From positions 53,212,501-53,276,500 of the forward strand of contig CM043697.1 in assembly GCA_023935145.1 (NCBI GenBank): a stretch of 64,000 bases of DNA. Reading direction: 5' to 3'. Source of the stretch: Bretschneidera sinensis (Eukaryota > Streptophyta > Magnoliopsida > Brassicales > Akaniaceae). Of the stretch, positions 45,056 through 57,797 are shown in pieces. Position numbers and translations under genes: made by a program. The notes under the pieces were generated by a model. It made no database searches and was not told where the DNA came from. It worked only from the letters and a program-made list of their open reading frames with translations. Position 1 is the first letter of the stretch. Each line of letters opens with the position of its first letter.

Positions 45056-45755
45056 TGATATGATCCACGCCAAAAACTAAGAAATTGATGGATCAAGAAG
45101 ACTTCCAAAATCGTCTAGAAGTAGATTTATGTGAGACCACGACCCGTTGCTTATATTGAAGCAAGAACATTGGTATAATGAAGATGGAGACCGCGACCCG
45201 TTGCTTATATTGAAGCAAGAACCTTGGCATAATGAAGATGCCACAATCAATTATGGAAGGATTGATTGATAAGTCGAAGATGAACGCCACCGAAACTCTG
45301 GTAAGTTCAGAAGTTCTAAAAGAACCAAAGAGAAAATTCTCTCCAAAAGTATGAATCAAATCTGAATTGTCTTATTCCAAAAAGACAATGGCTATTTAAA
45401 TACATGAGAATTCATAACCAATTAGAAAAAGGAAAACTAAGAAATAGGAAATAAACCTAAATAGAATTTTGGTAGGAATAGGAAACTACGAAATAGGAAA
45501 TAAACCTAAATAGAATTATGGTAACCTAAAATCCAAATAAGGAAACTACCTAACTTGACATGTAAGCCTTATAATTTAGCAATTAAATTAATAAGGAAAC
45601 AATTAAAAAAATATAATAAGTAAAATTGCAACCTGCTATTTTCCTTGATGAGCCAACCAAAATGAGTAAGTCTCCAATTTTGGGAAACTAAGATTTTAAT
45701 TCACCATCTTGAGTTGCTGGATTATTCCAAAGCTTGAATTATGGAAATTCATCCT
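45056..45755 (-). repeat. Truncated 3' LTR of gypsy G
   Basis: Matches the first 700 plus-strand bases of 46732-47652, then breaks after catccttg and joins protease sequence. Two copies of the 54-bp repeat lie at about 45125-45240. Confidence 0.88.
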
Positions 45756-46320
45756 TGTAGTGCTAGCAACATTAGTACAACTACCTCCATCAATAATCAC
45801 ACTACATACCTTGTTTTGCACGTGGTATCTAGTATGAAAGATGTTTTCTCGCTGCACTTCGTTATCTTCTTTGATTTGCACACTTAGAGCTCTCCTTGCA
45901 ACCAACAATTCTCCTTGAGCAGCGTATTCCTCGTCACTTGTATCCTCCAATGGTGGCATAGATTCGGTATCTTAATACTACCTAAGTTATTATCTTCCCA
46001 ATTCCTAGCTTCTCTACCTCGACCACCAAATCTCCTATGGCTAACAACTGATTCCCGATCATCTTCTTCATTAAATCCATTCCCATAATACTCTTCATCT
46101 TCAACTCTCTCTCCCTTAGGTTGAACTCTCTCCCTCCTACACACATTAGGAGCATTTTGTTGCTGTCTCACACGTGCATTCTCTACCCAATCTATCTGCT
46201 CATGAACCTGTTCCATCTCCGTTCTCAATACTCTTCTTATCTCACCAATTAAAGCAACTTCGGATCACCCTCTCCCGATGTATCTCTGAAATTATTTTTG
46301 TTCTTGTCTTCTGACATGTT
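45756..46320 (-). pseudogene. Gag and protease fragments of gypsy G
   Basis: The N-terminal gag coiled coil (MEQVHEQIDWVENARVRQQQ) and the block up to NNLGSIK lie at 45973-46310. They are fused to SMPPLEDTSDEEYAAQGELL and the protease motif IIDGGSCTNVAS at 45756-45960. The capsid core, zinc knuckle and all of pol are deleted. Confidence 0.85.
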
Positions 46321-46731
46321 TGCTACAAAAACAACGTTAGAAAAAAAAAGAACAAGAGGACCTCACACACTCCCTCACGTGTTTCACTCAAAGATTGAGT
46401 CACTCAATTTCACTCGTGTTTTCACACAAAAATCAGATTGGCTTTTCTCCTCTTATGTGCTCACCACTCTTGCCTTTTTCCACTCGTAATAATCCTCTAT
46501 AGGTTCTTATCAAACTAACCGAACAAGTATCAAAGTTTCTAGCAACAATTCACCAATAACTCACAAAGAAATTCAGTTTAGAATACAAGGAAACAAAGAT
46601 GAGAAATTGAAACAAGAATTGAAAGGATTGAATCTAAATATTACGCACTTTTTTCACGTTTTTATTTGTTTATTTTTATGAATCAAAACAAAAGATAAAC
46701 AAACCTGCAACTAGAAGGCTCTGATACCAAC

Positions 46732-47652
46732 TGATATAATCCACACCAAGAACTAAGAAATTGATGGATCAAGAAGACTTCCAAGATCGTCTAGAAGTAG
46801 ATTTATGTGAGACTGTGACCCGTTGCTTATATTGAAGCAAGAACCTTGCTATAATGAAGACTGAGACCGCGACCCGTTGCTTATATTGAAGTAAGAACCT
46901 TGGTATATTGAAGACCGAGACCGCGACCGGTCCCTTATATTGAAGCAAGAACCTTGGTATAATGAAGATACCACAATCAATTGTGGAAAGATTGATTGAT
47001 AAGTCGAAGATGAACGTCACGGAAACTCCGATAAGTTCAGAAGTTCTAAAAGAACCAAAGAGAAACTTCTGTCCAAAAGTATGAATCAAATCTGAATTGT
47101 CTTATTCCAAAAATCCAATGGTTATTTAAATACATGAAAATTCGTAACCAATTAGAAAAAAGAAAACTAAGAAATAGAAAATAAACCTAAATAGAATTTT
47201 GGTAGGAATAGAAAACTACGAAATAGGAAATAAACCTAAATAGAATTTTGGTAACCTAAAATTCAAATAAGGAAAGTATCTAACTTGGCATGCAAGCCTT
47301 ATAATTCAGCAATTAAATTAATAAGGAAACAATTAAAAAAGGTAATAAGTAAAATTGCAGTCTACCATTTTCCTTGATGAGCCAACCAAAACGAATAAGT
47401 CTCCAATTTTGGGAAACTAAGTTTTTAATTCACCATCTTGAGTTGCTGGATTATTCCAAAGCTTGAATCATGGAAACTCATCCTTGTGGATCACGTATAG
47501 CATCATCCTTAGGCCTTCAAAGATTATTCTTAACCCAAATGTGTTGGATCAGCCCATTGAGAGTTTCCTTGAACCTTTTAGCTCGAGCCCTTGTAATTGG
47601 ACCAATTGAAACTTGAATAGGAAGATGCCATTTGTTAGCCGTGTCCTTATCA
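46732..47652 (-). repeat. 5' LTR of gypsy G with three 54-bp repeats
   Basis: 921 bp. The 54-bp unit starts at 46817, 46871 and 46925 (gaccc/gttgc phase), the highest copy number in this window. Confidence 0.9.
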
Positions 47653-47750
47653 CTTAGCCTTCCCCTCTCCACAGTATGTTTAACAAAATCAACCTTTATG
47701 GAGATACCCTTTCTTCCTTCCTCAGTGTAGAATAAACCCTCAATTTTCCC
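47653..47750 (-). pseudogene. DUF4283 (LINE ORF1-like) remnant, proximal part
   Basis: Short minus-strand piece (GISIKVDFVKHTVERGR) that joins the piece ending at 45055 once G and one copy of cttag are removed. Its upstream side abuts copia D inside the RNase H domain of D. Confidence 0.65.
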
Positions 47751-50415
47751 GCAAAATCATTATCTGAATATCCTACAAGCTCAAAATTTGATTTTATAGA
47801 ATATCATAATTCTAGGTTTTGAGTTCTTTGTAGATATCTAAGGATTCTTTTTACTGCAATTGCATGTGATTCCTTAGGATTAGCTTGAAATCTAGCACAC
47901 ATACATACACTGAACATTATATCAGGTCTACTTACAGTTAGATAAATTAAAGCTCCTATCATGCTTCTATAAATTTTAGTATCTACACACTTACCTTCCT
48001 CATCTAAGTCAAGTTTTAAAGAAGTGCTCATAGGAGTGCCAATTGACTTTGAACTTTCCATCCCAAACCTCTTTAATAGGTCCTTGGTAAACTTTGATTG
48101 ATTGATGAAGATACCTTCTTTCAATTATTTGATTTGAAGTCCAAGAAAGTAAGTAAGCTCTCACATCATGCTCATTTCAAATTCACTTTGCAGGCTCTTA
48201 GCAAACTTTTGACGCATAGATTCATTAGTAGCAATAAATATAATATCATCAACATATATTTGAACTAGTAATGTGTTATTTTTGTGAGTTTTTGTGAAGA
48301 AAGTTGTGTCTATTTTTCCACTTATAAAATCATTTTCAAGCAAAAACTTGCTTAGACTTTCATACCATGCTTTTGGAGCTTGCTTCAACCCATAGAGAGC
48401 TTCATAAAGCTTATAAATATGGTTTGGAGAACTAAGATTTTCAAATCTAAGAGGTTGCTCAACATAAACATCTTCTTCTATAAATCCATTTAAAAATGTA
48501 CTTTTTATATCCATTTGAAATAGCTTAAATTTATTAAAGCACGCAAAGGCCAATAACATACGAATAGCTTCTAATCTAGCTACGGGAGCATAAGTCTCAT
48601 CAAAATCTATTCCTTCTTCTTGATTATATCCCTTAGCAACTAGCCTAACCTTGTTCCTAATTACTATTCCATTTTCATCCATCTTATTTTTAAATACCCA
48701 TTTAGTTCCTATTAAAGTGTGATTATTTGGTCTAAGAACTAGATTCCATACTTTATTTCTTTCAAATTGATTTAATTATTTTTGCATAGCATTTATCCAA
48801 TCAACACATTTTTCGGCTTCTACAAAAGTCTTATGTTCTATTTGAGATAAATAAGCTACACAATTACAAATATTTCTAATAGAGGATCGAGTTATTACCC
48901 CTTGTGTAGGATCACCAATCACTTGATCGATTGGATGATAATTCACATACCTCATCTTTGGGATGACTATCCTCTTATTGACTTGTAGATGGTTGATCAA
49001 GATTGTGAGCATTTACCTCTTGATTTATTTGAGGTTCACTCTCCTTCGGGTCAACAATGGGAGTAGGTGTTTCTATCATTGGAAGAAAATATGCATCATC
49101 ATTAAAAGACCCTACTCCACTCTAATTGGGTTAGACTCATCAAATGCTACATTTACAGATTCTTCAACCACTAGAGTTCTCTTGCCAAAAACTCTATAAG
49201 CTTTTACTAGAGGTTGAATATCCTAAGAATATCCCATCATCAGTCTTTGAGTCAAATTTACCCAAGTTAGTTTTATTGTTATTTAGGATAAAACATTTAC
49301 AACCAAAAGCACAAAAATAAGAGATATTAGGCTTTCTACCTTTCCATAATTCATATGGAGTTTTGTTAAGCATAGACCTAATTAAAACTCTATTTAAAAC
49401 ATAGCAAGAAGTGTTTACGGCTTCCCCCCAAAAGTATTTTGGCAAACTATTTTCACAAAGCATTGTTCTTGCAAACTCTTCTAGAACTCTATTTTTCCTC
49501 TCAACAACTCCATTTTGTTGAGGAGTTCTAGGTGCTGAAAAGTTGTGATCAATTCCATTTTCATCACAAAATTTTGAAAAGCTTTAGTTTTCAAATTCCT
49601 TTCCATGATCACTTCTTATACTTGAAATAAAAATTCCTTTTTCATTTTGAACCTTTTTACAAAAGTTCACAAATCCTTTGTACGCTTCATCTTTGTAAGC
49701 AATAAAAATAATAAAGGTATATCTTGAATAGCCATCAAGAATAACAAGAGCATATCGATGGCCATCTAGACTAATGGTACTTATTAGACCAAATAAGTCC
49801 ATATGCAAAATTTCCAATGGTCTAGTAGTTGAGACTATATTTTTTGATTTTAAAGAAATTCTAGTTTGTTTTCCCATTTGACAAGCATCACACACTCTGT
49901 CTTTTTCAAATTTGATTATTGGAAGTCCAATGACTAAATATTTTCTTGAAATGATTTTAAGCAAATCTATATTCACATGGCCAAGTTTTCTATGCCATAG
50001 CCATGGATTTTCACTAAAAGCAAAAAAACATTTTTCATTTTCCGAATGCAAAGATTTTAAATCAACTATATAGATATTTTCGTGTTTATGGCTAACAAAC
50101 TTGATCTTGTTACTTTTGATGTCTACAACTAGACAATGAGAAATTTCAAATATGACTTTGTTGCCTTTACCAAATAGTTGACTAAGTAAATTTGGCTTAA
50201 GGTCTTGCGCATACAATACATGATCAATGGTTGAGAAATCATTACGAACTTTTCCATGCCCGATGATCTTTATCTTTGTGTTATCTCCAATGGTGACATG
50301 TCCGTCATCCCTTAAAGTTAGCTCTTTGAACACACTTTGATCACTGGTCATGTGCTTTAAGCATCCACTATCAAGGTACCAACAGTTACATTTTTTCCTT
50401 AGTGTGTAGACATAT
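47751..50415 (-). pseudogene. Pol of copia D, frameshifted and 3'-truncated
   Basis: Protease with an extra base before WYLDSG. GAG-pre-integrase WLWHRKLGH and CDACQMGKQ; integrase core with HMDLFGL and SDHGKEFEN followed by a stop (near 49585); integrase C-terminal part 49463-49194. RT with [13 protein letters not shown] and YVDD at 48245-48256. The RNase H start (SRPDIMFSVCMCARFQAN) is lost after GYSDNDFA. It aligns to B almost throughout, and several stops differ from those of B, so the two decayed independently. It shares with B the TAG just upstream (50416-50418). Confidence 0.88.
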
Positions 50416-52456
50416 CTACATTACACAAGGATACACAATTGCACTCTTAGGTATCCAAAATTTCTTGGGTCCTTTGGGGTTAGTCCTAGAAAGTACGATT
50501 CCTTTGGGAACCCATACCTTCTTAATATTATAGGTGCTCTATAATTATAGACATGTTGATGATGCATAATCCTAAGATAATAGTTATTAAAAGTTCTAGG
50601 ATTTCCTAAATATACATGCCTATAGTTACTTGGATAAGCAATCCTAGAATACATGTTTCTATTGTGAAAATTATGAACATTCATGTTATCTCTAGGAAAT
50701 GTGCGATGATAATTTCTAGAATATGCACTTGTAGTATTGTGAACATATATATTATTTCTAGGATACATAGGATTGTGATTCCTAAGATGTGCGTAGTGTG
50801 CAAGCTATGAGTATACATATTATCTCTAGGATGCACATGATGGTTACTCCTAGGATATGTATTTTTTTGAATGATTATTTCTAGCATGAGAATACATATA
50901 AGCAAGAGTATTTCTAGGATGCTTAATTCTAGTATATGCATTAGGATTTAAATTCACATTCTTAGACCTACTAGCATATATTGAAGGAGTACTTTTAATC
51001 TTGCTAGAGGTCTTGGAAGTTGAGGCTTCATTCAAACATGTTGTTTTTATGAACAAAGTCTCTTTAGACTTTTGCTTGCTCAATGTAGAATAACCTAAGC
51101 CGGATTTTCCTCCATTCAATCTTTGGCTAGATAGCACTTCATCTAGCTTTTCTTTTCCAAACATATATCTAGAAATGGTGCTATTTAATTCCAATATTTT
51201 CTTCTTTAAATTTTCATTTTCATTTTTATTTTTTAGAAAGTCTTGTGAAGAATCATAAAGCATGGAAGATAGTTTTTCTTTTTCTTCTTTTAAGCCTTCC
51301 ATCTCTTTGGAAAGAGATGAGACTTCCTTTTTGAGGATAGTATTCCTAGAATCGAATTTCTTCAAACATCTCATTTATAACTTCAATTAACTCTTCACTA
51401 CTACTAACAATGTTATTATTAGAAGGAGGAGAATTTGATACCTCATTTTGGTTGTCGAATGCCATCAAGTATAGGTTGGCAATCTTCTCGTATCCGATCT
51501 CATTGTCCGAAGATTCTTATTCTTCATCATCACTCCATGTGGTTGTAATAATTGAAGCTTTTATATGATTTGCTCATTTTTGGGTAATCGAACTTGATGT
51601 GGCGGGGCTTCTTGCAACCGTAACACACAAGAAGTTCCCTTTTTGGAGTGGAATCCCTTGTGTAAGGTTTCTTGCTATTTTTCAAGAACTTGTAAAATCT
51701 TTTGGTGATTAGATCCATCTCACCATCTTCTTCGCTGCTCTCATCCTCTTTATTGCTTATAGAGGCTTTGAGAGCAATCATCTTTTTCTTCTCATTATCA
51801 TTGACAACGAGATTCATTTCCTCCATCTCGTATGTCAATAGTGATCCGAGAAGTGCTTCGACATCAAGTTTATCGAGATCTGAGACCTCCGTGATGACCG
51901 TCTTATTTTCTTTCGAAGTGGGTGGCAAAGACCTTAAAATTTTCATTGTTAGTTCAAACTCCTCAATTTTCCTACCAAGAAGCTTTAAGCCGTTAACAAT
52001 AGTGGTGAAATGAGAGTGCATCTGAGAAACTGTTTCGTTATGAGACATTTTGAAAGATTCATACTCGGACACTAGCATATAGATTTTTGATTTTTTGACT
52101 TCTCTAGTGTCATATATGACTTGTAGTTTGTCCCAAATCTCTTTAGTTGAAACACAAGCAAAACTTTTATTATACTCAAAAATATCTAAAGCACAATGTA
52201 AAATACTAGTGGCTCTACTATTTAAAGACACCATTCTACAATCCTCTTCATTGAACTCAGTTTTGAGTTTAGGCATTGTATGATTGATTTCTCCAATAGT
52301 TATTTTCTTTGTAGGAATTCTAGGTCCTTTCCTCAATGACTCTCCATAGATAGTAATCTTGTTTCTCGATAAATATTTTCATTCTATTTTTTGAGTAGTT
52401 ATAATTGGAGCCATTGAACAAAGAAGGCCTAGCGTAGAAATGCCCTTCGGTATAGC
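50416..52456 (-). pseudogene. Gag of copia D, interrupted by gypsy E
   Basis: N-terminal SYTEGH and FNGSNYNYSKNRMKIFIEKQ (52456-52370), frameshift near 52330, then a long open part (52336-51530) with ALDIFEYNK, AKEIWDK-type TKEIWDKLQVIYD and KILRSLPP. The zinc knuckle CYGCKKPRHIKFDYP has lost its Gly and final Cys. A coiled coil (51374-51200) and a His/Asn/Tyr/Arg-rich part (50940-50560) follow, in changing frames. The first few codons lie beyond E at 58771-58785. Confidence 0.85.
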
Positions 52457-53437
52457 TGATGAGGACACGACTAACAAATGGGAGGTGGATCCTATTCAAG
52501 TTCCAATTGGTCAAGTTACAAGGACCCGAGCTAAACGGTTAATTCAAGTTCCAATTGGTCCAGTTATAAAGGCCCGAGCTAAATAGTTCAAGAAAATTCT
52601 TAATTGGCTTATTCAACACATTTGGGCTAAGAATCATCTTTGAGGGCCCAAGGATGATGCTATACATGATCCATAAGGATGGGTTTCCATGATCCAAGGG
52701 AACTTCCACTTTAGAATTTCGGGAGGACCCAATGACCAGAATTAAAATGGTCATATCTTCTTGCCTGCAACTCTAAATGGGCTGAAACTTGTTGGGATGG
52801 AAAGATGACGTCTTGAACTTCAATTTAGACCTAAGAAAGTTAAAAAAGTATATCTTTTGGGCCTGTTATGATGGGCCTAAATCTAGCAGGCTGTTGCATC
52901 TTAATCTTCTTCCACTTTGGGCTTGCACCTTGCACCTTTTCTTAATTGTTTCCTTCTGAATTTAATTGTTGCATTATAAGGCTTGCATGCCAAGTTAGGT
53001 ACTTTCTTTATTTGGATTTTAGGTTATTAGAATTCTATTTAGGTTTATTTCCTATTTTGTTGTTTCCTATTCCTACCAGAATTCCGTTTAGGTTTATTTT
53101 CTATTTCTTAGTTTTCTTTTTTCTAATTGGTTATGAATTCTCATGTATTTAAATAGCCATTGGCTTTTGGAATAAGACAATTCAGATTTGATTCATACTT
53201 TTGAAGAGAAATTTCTCTTTAGTTCTTTTAGAACTTCTGAACTTATTGGAGTTTCTGTGGAGTTCATCTTTGACTTATCAATCAATCCTTCTATAATTGA
53301 TTGTGGCATTTTCATTATACCAAGGTTCTTGCTTCAATATAAGCAACGGGTCACGGTCTTACATAAATCTGCTTCTAGACGATCTTGGAGGTCTTCTTGA
53401 TCCATAAATTTCTTAGTTCTTGGCGTGGATCATATCA
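52457..53437 (+). repeat. 5' LTR of gypsy E
   Basis: 981 bp, tgatgaggaca to gatcatatca. TATA-like tatttaaata at 53146-53155 suggests transcription starting near 53180, making the downstream 250 bases R/U5. One copy of the 54-bp repeat. Confidence 0.93.
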
Positions 53438-53439
53438 GT

Positions 53440-53452
53440 TGGTATCAGAGCC
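53440..53452 (+). other. Primer-binding site of gypsy E (initiator tRNA-Met)
   Basis: tggtatcagagcc, two bases after the LTR end. Confidence 0.92.
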
Positions 53453-53767
53453 TTCTAGTTGCAGGTTTGCTTATCTTTTGTTTTGATTCATAAAAAAAAA
53501 GAACAAATTTCTAGTTTAGAAAAAAAAAAACGTGAAAAAAATTCGTAATATTTAGATTCAATCATTTCAATTCTTCTTGCAATTTCTTATCTTTGTTTCC
53601 TTGTATTCTAGCCTTTAAATTAGCCTTTAAATCCGAATTTCTTTGTGAGTTATTGGTGAATTGTTGTTGAAAACTTTGATAGTTGTTCAGTTAGTTTGAT
53701 AAGAACCTGTAGAGGATTATTACGAGTGGAAAAAGGCAAGAGTGGTGAGCACATAAGAGGGGAAAAG

Positions 53768-54789
53768 TGATGAGGGCACGACTAACAAATGGGAGGCAGA
53801 TCCTATTCAAGTTACAATTGGTCAAGTTACAAGAGCTCGAGCTAAACGGTTTATTCAAGTTTCAATTGGTCTAGTTATAAGGGCCCGAGCTAAACGGTTC
53901 AAGAAAACTCTCAATTGGCTTATTCAACATATTTGGGCTAAGAACCATCTTTGGGGGCCTAAGGATAATGCTATACATGATCCACAAGGATGGGTTTCCA
54001 TGATCCAAGGGAACTTCCACTTTGGAATTTCGGGAGGACCCGACAACCAGAATTAAAATGATCATATCTTCTTGCTCGCAACTCCAAATGGGCTGAAACT
54101 TGTTAGGATGGAAAGATGACGTCTTAAACTTCAATTTAGACTTAAGAAAGTTTCAAAAAGGATACCGTTTGGGCCTGTTATGATGGGCCAAAATCCAGCA
54201 GGCTGTTGCATCCGAATCTACGTGGGCTTGCACCTTTTCTTAATTGTTTCCTTCTAAATTTAATTGTTGTATTATAAGGCTTGCATGCCAAGTTAGGTAC
54301 TTTCCTTATTTGAATTTTAGGTTACCGAAATTCTATTTAGGTTTATTTCCTATTTCGTAGTTTACTATTCCTACCAGAATGCTGTTTAGGTTTATTTCCT
54401 ATTTTTTAGTTTTCCTTTTTCTATTTGGTTACGAATTCTCATATATTTAAATAGCCATTGGCTTTTGGAATAACACGATTCAGATTTGATTCATACTTTC
54501 GGAGAGAAATTTCTCTTTGATTCTTTTAGAACTTCTGAACTTATTGAAGTTTCCGTGGCGTTCATCTTCGACTTATCAATCAATCCTTCCATAATTGATT
54601 GTGGTGTCTTCATTATACCAAGGTTCTTGCTTCGATATAAGCAACGGGTCGCGGTCTCAGTCTTCATTATACCAAGATTCTTGCTTCAATATAAGCAACG
54701 GGTCGCGGTCTCACATAAATCTGCTTCTAGACGATCTTGGAGGTCTTCTTGATCCATAAATTTCTTAGTTCTTAGCGTGGATCATATCA
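53768..54789 (+). repeat. Solo LTR L in the leader of gypsy E
   Basis: 1022 bp, same family and orientation as the LTRs of E, flanked by aaaag at 53763-53767 and 54790-54794. It carries two copies of the 54-bp repeat. Without it the leader of E matches that of C. Confidence 0.93.
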
Positions 54790-54911
54790 AAAAGCCAGTC
54801 TAATTTTTGTGTGAAAACATGAGTGAAATTGAAGGACTTATTCTTTGAGTGAAACACTTGAGGGAGTGTGTGAGGTCCCTTTGTTTTTCTAATGTTGTTT
54901 TTACAGCAAAC

Positions 54912-57790
54912 ATGTCAGACGATAAGAACAAAAATAATTCCGGAGATACATTGGGAGAGGGTGATCCGAAGTTGCTCATGGAGGCTTTAATGGGTGAGAT
55001 GAGAAGAGTATTGCGAACGGAGATGGAACAGGTTCATAAGCGGATAGATCGGGTAGAGAATGCACGTTTGGGGCTGCAACAAAACGCTCCTAATGTGCGT
55101 AGGATGGAGAGAGTTCAACCTAGGGGAGAGAGAGTTGAAGATGAAGAGTATTATGGGGATGGATTTGATGAAGAAGATGATTAAGAATCAGTTGTTAGCC
55201 ATAGGAGATTTGGTGGTTGAGGTAGAGAAGCTAGGAATCGGGAAGACAATAACTTGGGTAGTATTCAGATGAAGATTTCATCATTTCAAGGCAAAAACGA
55301 TCCTAAAACTTACCTTGAGTGGGAGAAGAAGATAGAATTAGTGTTTGATTGTCATAACTATTCCGAGCTTAAAAAGATTAAACTTGCGGCCATTGAATTT
55401 TTTGACTATGCGATTGTTTGGTGGGATCAGCTAGTGTTAAACAAGAGGAGAAATAGAGAGCGTCCAATAGAGACTTGGGAGAAGATGAAAACCGTGATGA
55501 GGAAACGGCTTGTTCCAAGCCATTACTACCATAAGTTGTACCAAAAATTGTAAAGTCTTACACAAGGTAGTCAGAGTGTGGAGGATTATTATAAAGAGAT
55601 GGAAATAGCTATGATCCAAGCAAATGTAGAGGAGGATCGAGAGGCTACTATGGCTAGGTTCTTGGCTGGTTTGAACCTGAAAATTGCTAATTCGTTGGAG
55701 TTGCATTATCATGTGGAGTTGGAAGATATGGTGCACATGGATGTCAAAATTGAGAACCAACTCAAGAGGAGGGGCACCAGTACACGACAAAACCCTAACT
55801 CAGGTTCATCTTGGAGGCCGAATTTTGTGAAGCAAGCCATGGCCAAGCCCAAAACCGAGCAAAACCAAGAAAGTACCAGCCATGGAAATCAAGGTAAAAC
55901 TGACTCTTCCACCACTAGAAATCGTGATATTAAGTGTTTTAAATGCCAAAGCATGGGTCACATAGCAATCCAATGTCCGAACAAAAGAGTTATGGTATTG
56001 CGAGATAATAGTGAAATTGAAACCGAGGGCGAAGAAGATACCGAATCTATGCCACCATTGGAGGATGCGAGTGATGAGGAATACGCTACCCGAGGAGAAT
56101 TATTGGTTGCAAGGAGAGCTCTAAGTGTGCAAATCAAAGAAGATGACGAAGTGCAGCGAGAAAACATCTTTCATACTAGATACCACATGCAAAACAAGGT
56201 ATGTAGTATGATTATTGATGCAGGTAGTTGTACTAACGTTGCTAACACTACAATGGTTAAGAAATTAGGGCTACCAACACTTAAACATCCTCGGCCTTAC
56301 AAGTTACAATGGCTCAATAATAGTGGTGAACTGAGAGTGAACAAACAGGTGTTAGTTTCCTTTCGTATTAGAAAATATGAAGACGAAGTTTTGTGTGATG
56401 TAGTTCCGATGCAAGCTGGACACTTATTATTAGGCCGGCCATGGCAATTCGATCGGTGTGTTAAGCATGATGGCTTCACCAACAAATATTTGTTTGTAAG
56501 AAATCAAAGAACAATCACTCTAGTTCCTTTAACACCAAAGCAGGTTTATGAAGATCAAGTGAGGTTACAAAAAGAGAGTGTGCAAACGAAAGAGAGTGAG
56601 AAAAAGAGAACGAATGAAAACCAGAAAGAGAAAATGAGAGAGGCCGAAAAAATTGAGATAGAAAATAAGAGAGTTGATTCGGCCATTGAGAGAAAAAAAA
56701 AAATTCTATGCAATAACGAGTGAAATAAAAAGAGTGATGATTTTAAATCAGCCAATGATTGTACTTTTGTACAAAAAGGCATTAAGCACTAACCAATTTG
56801 ACTCATCTTTGCCTAGTTCTATTGTTTCTCTTTTACAGGAGTTTGATGATATATTTCTCGAGGAGATTCCACATGGCTTACCTCTTATTCGAGGAATTGA
56901 ACATCAAATTGGTTTCGTGCCCGGTGCTACAATTCCAAACCGACCATCCTATCGAAGCAATCTCGAAAAGACAAAGGAGCTACAAAGGCAGGTTAGTGAA
57001 TTAGTTGAAATGGGATACGTAAGAGAAAGCATGAGCCCGTGCGCTGTTCCGGTGATTTTGGTTCCTAAAAAGGATAGGACGTGGAGAATGTGCGTTGATT
57101 GCTATATAACGGTAAAGTATCGACATCTTATTCCTCGTTTAGATGATATGCTAGATGAACTGCATGGTGCATATGTATTCTCTATAATTGATTTAAAAAG
57201 TGAATATCATCAAATAAGAATGAAAGAGGGTGATGAATGGAAAACTGCTTTTAAAACGAAATATAATTTATATGAGTGGTTAGTTATGCTATTTGGATTA
57301 ACAAATGCACCAAGTACCTTCATAAGATTAATGAACCGTGTTTACTAACTTGAACAAGTGCACTTTTTGCACCGATAAACTTGTGTTTCTTGGTTTTGTT
57401 GTGAGTGCACAAGGAATACAGTTGATGAAGAGAAGATTCGTGCAATTAAAGAATGGCCAAGTCCCACGAGTGAAAGTCAAGTTTGTAGTTTTCATGGACT
57501 TGCTAGTTTTTACAAGAGGTTCAAGAAAGACTTTAGCAGTATTGCCGCACCGCTTATCGAAGTCAACAAGAAGAACGTTGGATTCAAATGGGGAGAAGAA
57601 CAAGAGAAGGGGTTCCAATTTATCGAAGAAAAATTAACTAATGCTCTTTTTCAAGTCCTTGAGCACATCAATAACAATGCATACAAATTGGATTTACCAA
57701 GTGAGTACAATGTTAATACCACTTTCAATGTTTCTGATTTACTCTCTTTTGATGTAGGTGATGATTTGAGGACAAATCCTTTTCAAGAGG
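54912..57790 (+). pseudogene. Gag-protease-partial RT polyprotein of gypsy E
   Basis: Gag starts MSDDKNKNNSGD at 54912. A TAA follows near 55182 and another near 55551. The long frame 55578-56723 carries the end of gag, an intact zinc knuckle (CFKCQSMGHIAIQC) and protease with IIDAGSCTNVAN, where relatives have IIDGGS. A frameshift in the Lys/Glu-rich linker (near 56695) leads to RT (56720-57348) with CAVPVILVPKKDRTWRMC. About five codons after CVDC are missing. A deletion near 57345 removes the segment that would hold YxDD. RT resumes with [17 protein letters not shown]. At about 57648 the frame passes straight into the pol tail [17 protein letters not shown], skipping RNase H and integrase. 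The tail ends inside the 3' LTR with RARAK repeats. Confidence 0.9.
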
Positions 57791-57797
57791 AGGGAAA

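Larger units (their letters stand above)
45056..47652 (-). mobile_element. Gypsy element G, heavily deleted, target duplication cttag
   Basis: Same family as C. It has a perfect 5-bp duplication cttag at 45051-45055 and 47653-47657. It has a full 5' LTR (46732-47652), a primer site (46717-46731), a leader, about 350 bases of gag N-terminus, 220 bases of the gag-protease junction, and a 3' LTR lacking its U3 start. Two internal deletions are visible at about 45972 and 45755. Confidence 0.9.
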
